DNA of 64,000 nt from Streptomyces sp. H27-C3. GTDB lineage: Bacteria > Actinomycetota > Actinomycetes > Streptomycetales > Streptomycetaceae. The position numbers and the translations under genes were made by a program. The DNA is taken from the NCBI RefSeq assembly GCF_030063415.1, contig NZ_JASITA010000033.1:1-64000 (forward strand). The letters run 5' to 3'. This document shows positions 9,213-17,466 of the stretch, piece by piece (within the stretch, counting starts at the first letter, position 1; each line of letters starts with the position of its first letter). A model generated the notes under the pieces. The model did no database searches, was not told the origin of the DNA, and saw nothing but the letters and a program-made list of their open reading frames with translations.

Positions 9213-11008
9213 GCCTGCCGGGTCCGCTCGCGCAGCGCGGCCAGGCCGTAGCGGGCGGCGATGTCGGTTCCCTCGCCGTAGTGGTGTTCCTCGAGCAGCG
9301 GCAGGATCTTGGTCCGCCAGGTGCGGTCGAGGCCGCCCTCGCGGTACACGCCGGGTTTCATCAGGTAGGAGGGGCCGATGGCGAAGTCCGCGTCACCGAT
9401 CGCTGCGTTGAGGGCGTCGAGCAGGAGGGCCGGCTCCGGGTCCTTGCCCTCGCGTTCCAGCCAGCGGGTGAGCAGACCGGCGGTGGGTTCCACGCGCGGG
9501 GAGAGTTCCACGAACGCGAAGCGGCGCCGCATCGCCGCGTCCACCAGTGCGATCGACCGGTCGGCGGTGTTCATGGTGCCGATCACGTACAGGTTCGGCG
9601 GCAGCCCGAAGTCGTCCCCCGAGTAGGTCAGGCGCACCGAGCGCTTGCGGTACTCCAGGAGGAAGTACAGCTCGCCGAAGACCTTCGCCAGATTGGCCCG
9701 GTTGATCTCGTCGATGATCAGGAAGTGCGGTACGTGCCGGTTGCCCTCGCGGGCGGCGGTGTCGGCGAGCTCCCGCAGGGGGCCTGCCGTCAGCCGGAAC
9801 GCGACCTCACGTGTCTCGGGGTCCTCGACCGGCCGGAAGCCCTCGAAGAAGTCCTCGTACGCGTACGACGGATGGAACTGGACGATCTTGACCTGCTCCG
9901 GGCCGCCGCCGAAGTACTCGGCCAACTGCAGTGCCAGATACGTCTTCCCGGTGCCGGGTGGCCCGTAGAACACCATCTGCCGCTCGTCGAGGAGGAGTTC
10001 ACGCAGCTCGTCCAGCCAGGCTCGGTCGTGGACGAGCAGCTTCCCGGCGAACTCATCGGTGACTGCGGGGAGCGAGAGGACACGCTGCTCGGACGAGTCC
10101 AGGACCTGCTCGGCCTCGTCCGACGCGGTCTCCGCGCCGCCGGTGAGCGCGGGGAGCTGTTCCAGGACGGAGGTCAGGTCGACCACGTCGTGCTGGGCGG
10201 AGAGCTTCTGCTGCACCTCCTCAGGCAGTTCCTCGTACGGACGGCCGGTCTCCTGCCAGGTCACCGTCCGCCGCAGGTTGGAGAGCCCGCCGGGTGAGCC
10301 CGACTGCACCGGATCGCCGGTGATCCGCCCGAGGTGGAGCAGCCCGTCGTTGAGGGTGGCGACGGTGTCCCCGATCCGCATCTGGGTGAAGAAGGCGTGG
10401 AGTTCGTCAACAAGTCCGCGCTTCTGGTGGTACGTCGCCGACCCCTCGTAGCCCTCCTCGACGAAGCGGCGCAGCACGCTCTTGGTCGGGTCCGGCTCGT
10501 CCACCTGCGGCAGGTGTGTCCCGTCGAGCGAGACGACGCCCTCCTTCAGCCAGAGCTGCCGGACCAGGTTGTGTCCTGAGACGTTGTTCCCGCGCACCAG
10601 CCAGGCCTTCTGCGGGGCCCGCCAGCTCTGCGGCAGGAAGTCGCCGAGGCGGTGCCCGTCGCCGGTGCTGCGCCAGGTGCCGGGTCCGGTGGCGGCGTAG
10701 CCGAGGACCAGCGTGGCGGCGGCGGACGGCGAGTTGCACTCGATGTCCCGGGACACGGTCCAGGTGCCGGAACGGTGTCCGTCGGCCAGCGTCCCGTTCC
10801 CCCGCAGCTCGGCACGGAACCGGCGCGCGAAGTCGCTCAGCCCCGGCCAGTCCTCCGCCGACACCGCCGACCCGGCGGTCACCAGGAACTTGTGCGATCC
10901 GTTGTCGCCGAGCGCGGAGAGCAGGAAGCCGCGGGCCTCCCCGGCGTCCTGGGGCAGGGCGATACGGAAGTCCGGGAAGCCGGGGAGACGATCGGGGAGT
11001 CGCGGCAT
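9209..11008 (-). CDS. mcrB: McrB-family AAA+ NTPase with EVE-like DNA-recognition region
   Basis: This 599-aa protein has the McrB AAA+ module in its C-terminal half: Walker A YGPPGTGKTYLALQL (about residue 351), Walker B FLIIDEINRANLAKVFGE (about 431) and the McrB signature GTMNTADRSIALVDAAMRRR (about 481). Residues about 150-240 (KAWLVRGNN, GVVSLDG, LHAFFTQMRIGDTVATL, LLHLGRITGD, NLRRTVTW) look like the EVE/PUA-type modified-base reader that precedes the motor in many McrB relatives; this domain call is an inference. ATG start, no competing upstream start. First gene of the mcrB-mcrC-helicase operon, with a palindrome 53 bases upstream. Known McrBC systems restrict DNA carrying modified cytosines. 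Confidence 0.88.
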   Translation of the reverse strand: MPRLPDRLPGFPDFRIALPQDAGEARGFLLSALGDNGSHKFLVTAGSAVSAEDWPGLSDFARRFRAELRGNGTLADGHRSGTWTVSRDIECNSPSAAATLVLGYAATGPGTWRSTGDGHRLGDFLPQSWRAPQKAWLVRGNNVSGHNLVRQLWLKEGVVSLDGTHLPQVDEPDPTKSVLRRFVEEGYEGSATYHQKRGLVDELHAFFTQMRIGDTVATLNDGLLHLGRITGDPVQSGSPGGLSNLRRTVTWQETGRPYEELPEEVQQKLSAQHDVVDLTSVLEQLPALTGGAETASDEAEQVLDSSEQRVLSLPAVTDEFAGKLLVHDRAWLDELRELLLDERQMVFYGPPGTGKTYLALQLAEYFGGGPEQVKIVQFHPSYAYEDFFEGFRPVEDPETREVAFRLTAGPLRELADTAAREGNRHVPHFLIIDEINRANLAKVFGELYFLLEYRKRSVRLTYSGDDFGLPPNLYVIGTMNTADRSIALVDAAMRRRFAFVELSPRVEPTAGLLTRWLEREGKDPEPALLLDALNAAIGDADFAIGPSYLMKPGVYREGGLDRTWRTKILPLLEEHHYGEGTDIAARYGLAALRERTRQA

Positions 11009-11060
11009 GGGGACCTTCCGGGCGCGGGCGGATCGGCTGCATGAAGTGCGTCCAGCCTAC

Positions 11061-11079
11061 GTGTTGACGGTGTCAATCG
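11061..11079. promoter_or_regulatory. Putative shared operator, copy 2 (perfect TTGAC-GGT-GTCAA core)
   Basis: GTGTTGAC-GGT-GTCAATCG contains the perfect 13-bp palindrome TTGACGGTGTCAA (11064-11076). It lies 53 bases upstream of the mcrB start codon, in the 137-bp gap after the Hsp70 gene. On the minus strand it reads TTGACA, so it could overlap a -35 element. I found no well-spaced -10. Confidence 0.5.
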
Positions 11080-11145
11080 GTGTGTGCTGTGTGCAGAGCG
11101 CTCACTGCACCCTGTCCGTTGCGCCCTCGGCCCGGCCCCGGCCGG

Positions 11146-13659
11146 TTACCGGCGCTCGGGGAACACCTGGGCACTTCCCCGGAGCTCCTGCGCCGCCGGG
11201 TCGGGCGCCTCCGAGCGGGTGTTGAGGTTTTCCAGCGCCTTGTGCAGGGTGTCCTGGGCGGCGTAGTCCCTGCGTGCCGCCGCGGCACACAGTTCGTCCC
11301 AGGTGGTAAGGACAGAGCGTCGTACGGAATCCCGGAAGCGGCCGATCTCGGCGTTGTGAGCCGTGACCATGGAACGCCAGACGGCGGCGTCGATCTTCCG
11401 CCAGAGGCCACGGGCGGTCCCCGTCGCGGCCTGCATCGCGGGCAGGTCCATCCGCTCGCGTGCCGAGTCCAGGGCGCGCCGGGCGTCGCCCAGCTCTCCG
11501 GCCAACTGGTCGAGCCCCAGCTCCCGGCCCCGCTGGGCGCCGATGGACGCGCTGGCTGTCCAGCTGCGGGCGTTGCGGCAGGCCTCCAGCGTTGTGCGGG
11601 CGCCGTCGAGGAATCCGTCGAGGGACCGGCCGAGAGGTTCGCCGCGCACGATCGCCGAGAGCTGCTCGGTCAGTTCGGCGAAGGTGTCGCTCTCCGCCGC
11701 CGTGAGCTCGCTGCCGAAGTACTCGCGATGGGTACGGACCTCGCGGAGCAGATGCGCGGCATCGCGGCCGATCCCGCCGGCGACGGCGTTGCGCCGCAGC
11801 CGCGCTCCGACCTCCTCGCCGTCGCCGACGCGGTACTTGAGGTGCACGGTGCGGTTCTCGTCGATCTGCACGCGGAGTATGAGCCGCTCCGCGCTGCCGG
11901 AGCCCGCGCCGAGGTGGTGCGTGTGTTCTCCGCAGAACTCATTGCGGGAATGGGCCTTGTCGTGCGGCCCTTCCACGATCTGGAAGGTCAGCGCGGTGGC
12001 GTCATCCGACCGAACCCGGAGATTCTCGATGTTCTGCCATGCGGTCGGGTACTTCGTCCCGGCGGGGAAGAGGACCGCGACGGTGCCGTCGTTGAGTGCC
12101 AGGCCCAGGTTCTGGGCCGTGACCTGCTCCGGCTGGTCGGTGTGGAACAGCGCGTCGCAGGCCGAACACGCCGTCAGACCGGTGGCGTTCACCATCTGGC
12201 ACTGGGGGCACTTCAGGCCGCCCGCGTCCAGGGGGCGGTCGCAGTCCTGGCACGCGGTGGCCGAGGTGGAGTTCTCCCGGCAGCCGCAGTGCGGGCATTC
12301 ACCGCGGGCCGCGACTGGGGCGGCTGCCCGCAGGCCGGAGAGATCGGCGGCGCAGACCGGGCAGTTCGAGGTCCCCTCGGCCGCGGGCACATGGCAGCCG
12401 GGGCAGTCGACTGTCGCTGTGCCGAGCAGCGAGGCGCCGCAGTCTGGGCAGGCGTTCTCGGTGAGCGGGATTCCGGTGGTCAGGCACGGCTCGGAGGGGC
12501 AGGGGAGAACGCGAACCAGCCCGGTCTCGACGGCGGCGCCCAGCGCGACGGCAGCCATGGGGTCGATCTGGTGGCTCACCCTCACCTTGTCCTTGTCGAA
12601 CAGTTCGGTGAGCAGGCGGCGGACGAGCGGGATGCGGGTCGAGCCGCCGACGAGGAGGACCTTGTCGATGTCCTCGGGTGTCCTGGACGCGTCGCGCAGC
12701 ACGGTGCGGGTGATGTCCAGGGTGCGGGCGATGCCGGCGTGGATCAGCTGCTCGAAGTCGGCACGGGTGACCTTCCCCGTCCAGGAGCCGCCGTTCTTGC
12801 CCAGCGGCCCAAGGACGATCTCCGACGCGGGGACAGAGGACAGTTCGATCTTGGTGCGTTCGGCCGCGGCGCGGATCCGCCCGGCGTCGTTGCTCCCGGA
12901 ATGGTCGCGGTCGCCGAGCCGCGTCGTGAGCATCTCGTGGAGCGCGTGGTCGAAGTCGGCGCCGCCGAGCGCTTTGTCCCCGCTGAGGCCGTAGACCTCG
13001 AAGTAGCCGGGCCCGGTGATCAGCAGGGATACGTCGAAGGTGCCGCCGCCGAGGTCGTAGACGAGTACCGAGCACATGTCGTCGTCATCCTGGACGGGAC
13101 GCCCCACACCGAACGCGTGGGCCGCCGCGGTCGGCTCGGGCAGGATCCGTGTGACGGTGAATCCCGCCAGCTCCCCGGCCTCCCTCACCGCCGCGTACTG
13201 CGGTTCCGTGAAGTACGCCGGGACGGTGATCACAGCACGCCGGAATGCCTCCCCGGCCGTGTTCTCGGCGTCCGTGCGCAGCCGGCGCAGCAGGATCGCC
13301 GAGATCTGCACGGGCGTCAGGTAGTGCACGCCGAGCCGGATCTCGACCCCGCCGTCCGCGGACTCCCGCACCAGCCGTTCGCCATCGGGCCGTTCGCGGA
13401 TGATCCGCTGTACGTCCACGTCGGCGTAGTTGCGTCCGATCAACCGCTTCACCTCGGTAATCACGGAACCGGGCAGCCGGTCGCGCGAGCCGAGCGCCTC
13501 GCTGCCCACCAGGAGCGACCCGTCGGCGGCGACACCGACGGCGGACGGGGTGGCCTGCTCCTTGTGGCGGTTGGACAGGACGACCGGGACGCCGCCGTCC
13601 AACCAGGCGGTGACGGAGTTGGTGGTTCCGAGATCGATTCCGAGCGTGCGGTACGGCAT
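11146..13659 (-). CDS. Hsp70 (DnaK-like) ATPase with inserted zinc-ribbon array
   Basis: This 837-aa protein has an intact Hsp70 nucleotide-binding domain (residues 1 to about 375): GIDLGTTNS, LPEPTAAAHAFG, VYDLGGGTFDVSLL and LVGGSTRIPLVRRL. A cysteine-rich block of about 120 residues follows instead of the usual linker and substrate-binding domain. It has seven CxxC pairs (CPDC, CPGC, CPVC, CPHC, CQDC, CPQC, CSAC), enough for three or four zinc ribbons. The remaining 330 residues contain a beta-rich stretch and then helices, without recognisable DnaK peptide-binding sequence. This is not housekeeping DnaK. It lies 48 bases after the GrpE-like gene in the TPR/GrpE-like operon, inside a defence island. 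A role as an ATP-driven sensor or assembly factor is inference. Confidence 0.85.
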   Translation of the reverse strand: MPYRTLGIDLGTTNSVTAWLDGGVPVVLSNRHKEQATPSAVGVAADGSLLVGSEALGSRDRLPGSVITEVKRLIGRNYADVDVQRIIRERPDGERLVRESADGGVEIRLGVHYLTPVQISAILLRRLRTDAENTAGEAFRRAVITVPAYFTEPQYAAVREAGELAGFTVTRILPEPTAAAHAFGVGRPVQDDDDMCSVLVYDLGGGTFDVSLLITGPGYFEVYGLSGDKALGGADFDHALHEMLTTRLGDRDHSGSNDAGRIRAAAERTKIELSSVPASEIVLGPLGKNGGSWTGKVTRADFEQLIHAGIARTLDITRTVLRDASRTPEDIDKVLLVGGSTRIPLVRRLLTELFDKDKVRVSHQIDPMAAVALGAAVETGLVRVLPCPSEPCLTTGIPLTENACPDCGASLLGTATVDCPGCHVPAAEGTSNCPVCAADLSGLRAAAPVAARGECPHCGCRENSTSATACQDCDRPLDAGGLKCPQCQMVNATGLTACSACDALFHTDQPEQVTAQNLGLALNDGTVAVLFPAGTKYPTAWQNIENLRVRSDDATALTFQIVEGPHDKAHSRNEFCGEHTHHLGAGSGSAERLILRVQIDENRTVHLKYRVGDGEEVGARLRRNAVAGGIGRDAAHLLREVRTHREYFGSELTAAESDTFAELTEQLSAIVRGEPLGRSLDGFLDGARTTLEACRNARSWTASASIGAQRGRELGLDQLAGELGDARRALDSARERMDLPAMQAATGTARGLWRKIDAAVWRSMVTAHNAEIGRFRDSVRRSVLTTWDELCAAAARRDYAAQDTLHKALENLNTRSEAPDPAAQELRGSAQVFPERR

Positions 13660-13707
13660 GGCGTGGCCTCCGGACAGGGGACGGACAGGTGGGCGTGTGC
13701 CGCGCGT

Positions 13708-14310
13708 TCAGCGGCGGCGCTTGGAGGGCTTGCTGGGCAGCGGTAGCGGCTGTCGGCGCCGGGCGCGGCTGATGCGGCGCGGTTGGTTCCGGCGTTCCCG
13801 CGCGGTCTCGCCGTCCGGCTGCCCGGCGGGCGCGTCAGGCTCGGCGGCGGGCCCCGGCCCGGGCACGGCGAGTACGACGTCGGCACGGCGCAGGCAGTCG
13901 GTCCCGAGGCGGAAGCCGGTGACGGTCTCCCGCAGGACGGTGCCCTCGGGGGCGGTCGGGTGCGGTTCGACGGTCAGTACCTGCGCCTCCACCGGGTCGG
14001 CGGTCTTCCCCACGAGGTCCATGGGCCGGACCTGGCAGCGGGCGAGCTCGGCCCGGAGCATCTGGTGGGCGGCGTCCGTCTGTTCGTGCACGGCGGCCGC
14101 GAGCACCCCCGTACGGCCTGCTCCTGACCGCCCGAGCTGTTCGGCCCGGAGAGCCGTGTCGGCGAGGAGGTCGTCGAGCGGGAGCAGTGCGGCGAGGAGG
14201 CCGGTCAGCCGGGCTTCGGCGTCGTCGCGTTTGCGCGCGAGGGCTTCGACGCGGAGGCGCAGCTTCTTCAGCTCTGGGGTGTCGTCGGTGCCGGGCGGGG
14301 GCGTGGTCAC
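13708..14310 (-). CDS. GrpE-like nucleotide exchange factor
   Basis: This 200-aa protein starts VTTPPPGTDDTPELKKLRLR. It has an N-terminal helical part (ELKKLRLRVEALARKRDDAE, about 12-60) and a C-terminal GrpE-like head with VRPMDLVGKTADPVEAQVLT and TVLRETVTGFRLG; housekeeping GrpE has similar wording in its beta-domain. The tail is basic (RRISRARRRQPLPLPSKPSK). The GTG at 14310 overlaps the upstream stop by 4 bases, which fixes the start. It is directly upstream of the Hsp70 gene, so it most likely exchanges nucleotide on that protein. Identification rests on context plus weak similarity. Confidence 0.65.
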   Translation of the reverse strand: MTTPPPGTDDTPELKKLRLRVEALARKRDDAEARLTGLLAALLPLDDLLADTALRAEQLGRSGAGRTGVLAAAVHEQTDAAHQMLRAELARCQVRPMDLVGKTADPVEAQVLTVEPHPTAPEGTVLRETVTGFRLGTDCLRRADVVLAVPGPGPAAEPDAPAGQPDGETARERRNQPRRISRARRRQPLPLPSKPSKRRR

Positions 14311-14585
14311 GTCGGTGGGGGGCCTTTCGGTGCGGCGGTCGGCGGGAGCGGAGGAGTCAGCAGTTCGCTGACGAGGACGTCGTCCGTGGTGCGGGCCGCG
14401 TCCCTGGCGGCCTCCAGCGCGAGGACGCGAGCGCGGCTCGTGTCCTGGTCGCGGCGGGCCCGCGAGATCGCCACGGCCGCCGATTTCGCGAGGTCCGCCG
14501 GGCGGGTGCCCAGGCGGGCACCCGGGAGGAGCTCGAACACGGTGGGGCCGAAGAAGGGCATCGGTGTGCGGGACTGCGTGGTCAC
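14307..14585 (-). CDS. Small helical protein of the chaperone operon, unknown function
   Basis: A 92-aa protein I do not recognise. It has a predicted helical centre rich in Ala and Arg (ADLAKSAAVAISRARRDQDT onward) and a Pro-rich C-terminus. There is no HPD motif, so it is not a J-domain protein. GTG start and stop both overlap neighbouring genes by 4 bases, so it is translated in lock-step with the TPR and GrpE-like proteins. The coupling argues strongly that it is real and part of the same complex or pathway. Confidence 0.65.
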   Translation of the reverse strand: MTTQSRTPMPFFGPTVFELLPGARLGTRPADLAKSAAVAISRARRDQDTSRARVLALEAARDAARTTDDVLVSELLTPPLPPTAAPKGPPPT

Positions 14586-16813
14586 AGAATCTCCTGGATG
14601 TACGCCTGGCCGTCCTGGTCCGGCTGCGGTACGGGACGGTCGAAGAGCCCGGGGAACAGTTCGGAGTCGATCGGAAGGGCGATCTGCCGTCCGGTCTCCA
14701 ACCGCAGTGCGGACGCTGTGCGTTCGTCGCGTGCGGCCCCTGAGAGGTCGCCGTTCTCACGGCGGTCGAGGGCGCGCCGCTGGTACGCGAGAGCGACGAG
14801 CTGGTCGTACTCCGTGCAGCGCCCCGGGGCGATCAGCAGCCCGGCCTGCAGTGCGATGAGGTCGGAGGGATGGCCGGTGTCGACCAGTTTTGCAGCGAAC
14901 GGCAAAACGGTCTCCAGCGCCTGCTGCTCGCACTCGGCCCCGGTGAGCCGTGCGAAGGACGCGGCGGCGGCGAGCCGTAGGGGCACCTGCTCGGCGAAGT
15001 CACCTGATAGTTCTTCGAGGTACCGGACGGCCGTCTCGCGCAGGATGCGGGCGATGTCGTCGTCGCCGCGGGTTCTCCCCTCCTCCGAGGACGGATCAAC
15101 CTCCTCCCGCTGCCGCAGGGCACGGCGGGCCTCGCCCTTCTTCCCGGCGAGTGCCTTCTCCACGATCCGTTCCGTCATCCGGTGCCGGTACCACTCGTGC
15201 ACCTCGCCCAGCTTCCCGCCCGATACCCCCGCACGGAGTCGGCGGTGCAGAAGTTCCCCGACCCGCTGCAGGCCGGGCTGCCTGCCCGGTCTGTTCCCCG
15301 AGATGACGGCGGCGACCTCGGCGAGCTCCAGCGTGTCCAGCGCCGCCTGCGCCACCGGATCGCCGGGGCGTACGGCGAGCGCCCGCCGGAAGCGCGCACG
15401 GCCCTCGTGCTGGTCCTTCCGCTGCAGCGCCTGCGTGCCGCGCCGGACCAGAGTGGCCGCCAGCTCTTCGGCGAGGGTGGCCTCGTCCGGGGCGAGCACG
15501 AGCGCGGACTCCAGCCAGAGGGTGCGCTCGACGAGGGTGGCCCGCTGGTAGCCGTTGCCGTTCTGGCCCGCTTTCAGGGCGACCTTGCGGACGGTCTCCT
15601 GGTCACTCCGGTCGAGTGCGAAGCCGAGGCGGGCCGCCTCGGTGAAGTCGTCGAGGGCGTCCTGCCACTCGTGCTTCTCGAACTGCTCGTGAGCCCTGAC
15701 GGCCAGGGCCAGCCCGAGGTGCCGCGTACGGCCCGCGTGCGTGTCGGACTCCGCGTGCCAGGTGGCGGGTTGGCCGTAACGGTGGGTGTACGCGTCGAGC
15801 AGGGTGCGGTGTTCGCCGCACTCCGCCAGTTGCCTGGCAGCCATGTCCACGGTGACGGGTGAGCCGCCATCGGGGCGCCCGCCGAACAGCCGGCCGAGGC
15901 ACGGGGGAGTGGTGTCGGGCGTGAGCGGTTGCCAGGTGTCGACGGTGCACCGGCAGCCGGGGCTGTCCTCCCCGGGCGCGAAGCCGTCGCACATCGCGAA
16001 GCACTCCTCCATCCGCAGATACGCGCGTTCGCCCCGGACGAATTCGCCGCTGTTCTCGTACCCCTCGACGTCCCAGACGGTCTCCCAGGCGTCGAGGACG
16101 TCCAATCCTTCGCGTTCGTCGATCGAGCGCAGCGCTGTACGGATTCGGTGCGCCAGCGCGTCGCACGCGGCCAACCAGTCCCGGACGCTGACCGGATCAC
16201 CGCGCCGGGCGGTCACCAGGTCCTCGAAGCCGAGCGGGTCCTCTTCGTCGAGGAGCAGGCGCCACACGGCGATGGCGAACACCGCGTGCCTCGGATCGAC
16301 CGAGTCGCCCTCCGCGAGCGCCCGCAGCGCGCCGACCGCCAGCGCGTGCACGAGGGCGGTGCGCCGGATCCCGGACAGGTCGGGGACGGCGTCGAGGACC
16401 TCACCGATCGCCCCTTGGCAGGCCGCCTGCCACACCAGCCGCCACAGCACGTGCGCCGGGCAGCAGAGGCACACCATCTCGCCGGACGCGGCGTCCGGGG
16501 CGTCGAGCACGGTGCGGACGTCGCAGTCACAGCCGATGTCGCAGGGCTGGTCCTCACCGCTCGCGGGCAGTACGCCGCCGAACACCGCGAGCCAGCGGTG
16601 GACCGCCTCCGGCCAGTTGCCCGCGCGTTCCGCGAGCAGGGCGCGCAGCGCCTCGAAGGAGGCGCGATCGCTGCCGGAGAGGCTGTCCCGTGCTGCGGCC
16701 AGCCGGTGCAGCAGATTGATCGTGTACGCGAATCTGCCCGCGCCGTAGGCGTGTTCGGCCTGTTGGAGCATGCGTAAGGCATCGGTGCCGTTCAAGCGTT
16801 CCCCCATGTGCAC
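14582..16813 (-). CDS. Large TPR-type protein with cysteine clusters, first gene of chaperone operon
   Basis: This 743-aa protein is mainly helical with repeat character. TPR-like helix pairs are clearest around residues 395-500 (LALAVRAHEQFEKHEWQDAL, then LWLESALVLAPDEATLAEEL and RRALAVRPGDPVAQAALDTL). The N-terminal half has Cys clusters (CDIGCDCD, CLCC, CAMCDGF and GCRC) that could bind zinc. I see no enzymatic motif. It probably serves as a substrate or co-chaperone scaffold for the Hsp70 encoded downstream, since TPR proteins commonly partner Hsp70; here that is inference from context. Start is GTG at 16813 or ATG at 16807; a predicted promoter leaves almost no leader, so translation may be leaderless-like. 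Confidence 0.7.
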   Translation of the reverse strand: MHMGERLNGTDALRMLQQAEHAYGAGRFAYTINLLHRLAAARDSLSGSDRASFEALRALLAERAGNWPEAVHRWLAVFGGVLPASGEDQPCDIGCDCDVRTVLDAPDAASGEMVCLCCPAHVLWRLVWQAACQGAIGEVLDAVPDLSGIRRTALVHALAVGALRALAEGDSVDPRHAVFAIAVWRLLLDEEDPLGFEDLVTARRGDPVSVRDWLAACDALAHRIRTALRSIDEREGLDVLDAWETVWDVEGYENSGEFVRGERAYLRMEECFAMCDGFAPGEDSPGCRCTVDTWQPLTPDTTPPCLGRLFGGRPDGGSPVTVDMAARQLAECGEHRTLLDAYTHRYGQPATWHAESDTHAGRTRHLGLALAVRAHEQFEKHEWQDALDDFTEAARLGFALDRSDQETVRKVALKAGQNGNGYQRATLVERTLWLESALVLAPDEATLAEELAATLVRRGTQALQRKDQHEGRARFRRALAVRPGDPVAQAALDTLELAEVAAVISGNRPGRQPGLQRVGELLHRRLRAGVSGGKLGEVHEWYRHRMTERIVEKALAGKKGEARRALRQREEVDPSSEEGRTRGDDDIARILRETAVRYLEELSGDFAEQVPLRLAAAASFARLTGAECEQQALETVLPFAAKLVDTGHPSDLIALQAGLLIAPGRCTEYDQLVALAYQRRALDRRENGDLSGAARDERTASALRLETGRQIALPIDSELFPGLFDRPVPQPDQDGQAYIQEIL

Positions 16814-16827
16814 GTGGCGCGCAGTTG

Positions 16828-16857
16828 ACCTTATGGGGCGCCTGTTGGCTCGGTCAA
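16828..16857 (-). promoter_or_regulatory. Predicted sigma-70-type promoter of the chaperone operon
   Basis: On the minus strand, TTGACC (16857-16852) is followed after 18 bases by TAAGGT (16833-16828). This places the transcription start near 16821, only 8 to 14 bases before the first codon. GTTGACC and GGTCAAC (16824-16830, 16852-16858) also form a widely spaced inverted repeat. Confidence 0.5.
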
Positions 16858-16864
16858 CGGACCG

Positions 16865-17311
16865 TCAGATACCGGACAGGGTGGCCAGTTCCGCCCGTAC
16901 TGTCTTGCCGCCCGGTGGGCGTTCCACGGTCTCCCAGTGGTCGGCGAGCAGGGCGACGAGGGTCAGGCCCCGGCCGCCGGTGGAGAGGTCGCGCTCCTCG
17001 CCGGCGGGGTGGGGGAGAAGGTCGCCGCGTGCGTCGGAGACCTCGATGTGGAGTCGGCCGGGGCGCGTCAACGGGGTGTAGGTGAGAGCGAGTTCGAAGT
17101 CGCGGCCGGGGACGTGGCCGTGCAGGACGGCGTTGGCAGCGAGTTCGGCGACGACGAGTTCGGCACGGTCCGTGACGTCCGGCGAGAGGCCCCAGGTGTG
17201 GAGTTCGGTGACGGCGAGGAGCCGGGCGAGGCGTGCGCCGCGGCGGGTGGATGACAGCTTCTGACGGAACGCCAGGGTGGGGGAGGGGGGTTGGGATGCG
17301 GTGTGGTCCAT
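16865..17311 (-). CDS. HATPase_c anti-sigma-factor-like ATP-binding protein
   Basis: A 148-aa GHKL-type ATPase of the RsbW/SpoIIAB class abundant in Streptomyces. The N-box is VAELAANAVLHGHVPG (about 54-69), followed by LHIEVSDARGDLLP and the G-box DLSTGGRGLTLVALLADHW. These proteins are mostly single-domain regulators whose partners are unknown. ATG start at 17311. It is divergent from the DUF5753 regulator and DUF397 genes, giving the conserved three-gene layout seen at the whiJ/abaA-type loci. Confidence 0.85.
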   Translation of the reverse strand: MDHTASQPPSPTLAFRQKLSSTRRGARLARLLAVTELHTWGLSPDVTDRAELVVAELAANAVLHGHVPGRDFELALTYTPLTRPGRLHIEVSDARGDLLPHPAGEERDLSTGGRGLTLVALLADHWETVERPPGGKTVRAELATLSGI

Positions 17312-17466
17312 GGGGTCAGCGTGGCCGTCGCGGGCGCGGGATGGCGAGGGGTGCGGTCCGTACGCGGGGTCAGCGTACGGGCACGCAGGGTGGACAGTAC
17401 GGGGCGTACGCCGTCACTCTGGGTGCGTGTGATCGTAGGGAACAGCAGGGCAGGAAGGGGCGGCGG

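Noticed and set aside
11080..13746. Plus-strand 888-aa ORF opposite the Hsp70 gene
   Set aside because: It is the shadow of the Hsp70 frame in high-GC DNA. It has no ribosome site or family motif, while the opposite strand encodes complete Hsp70 motifs.
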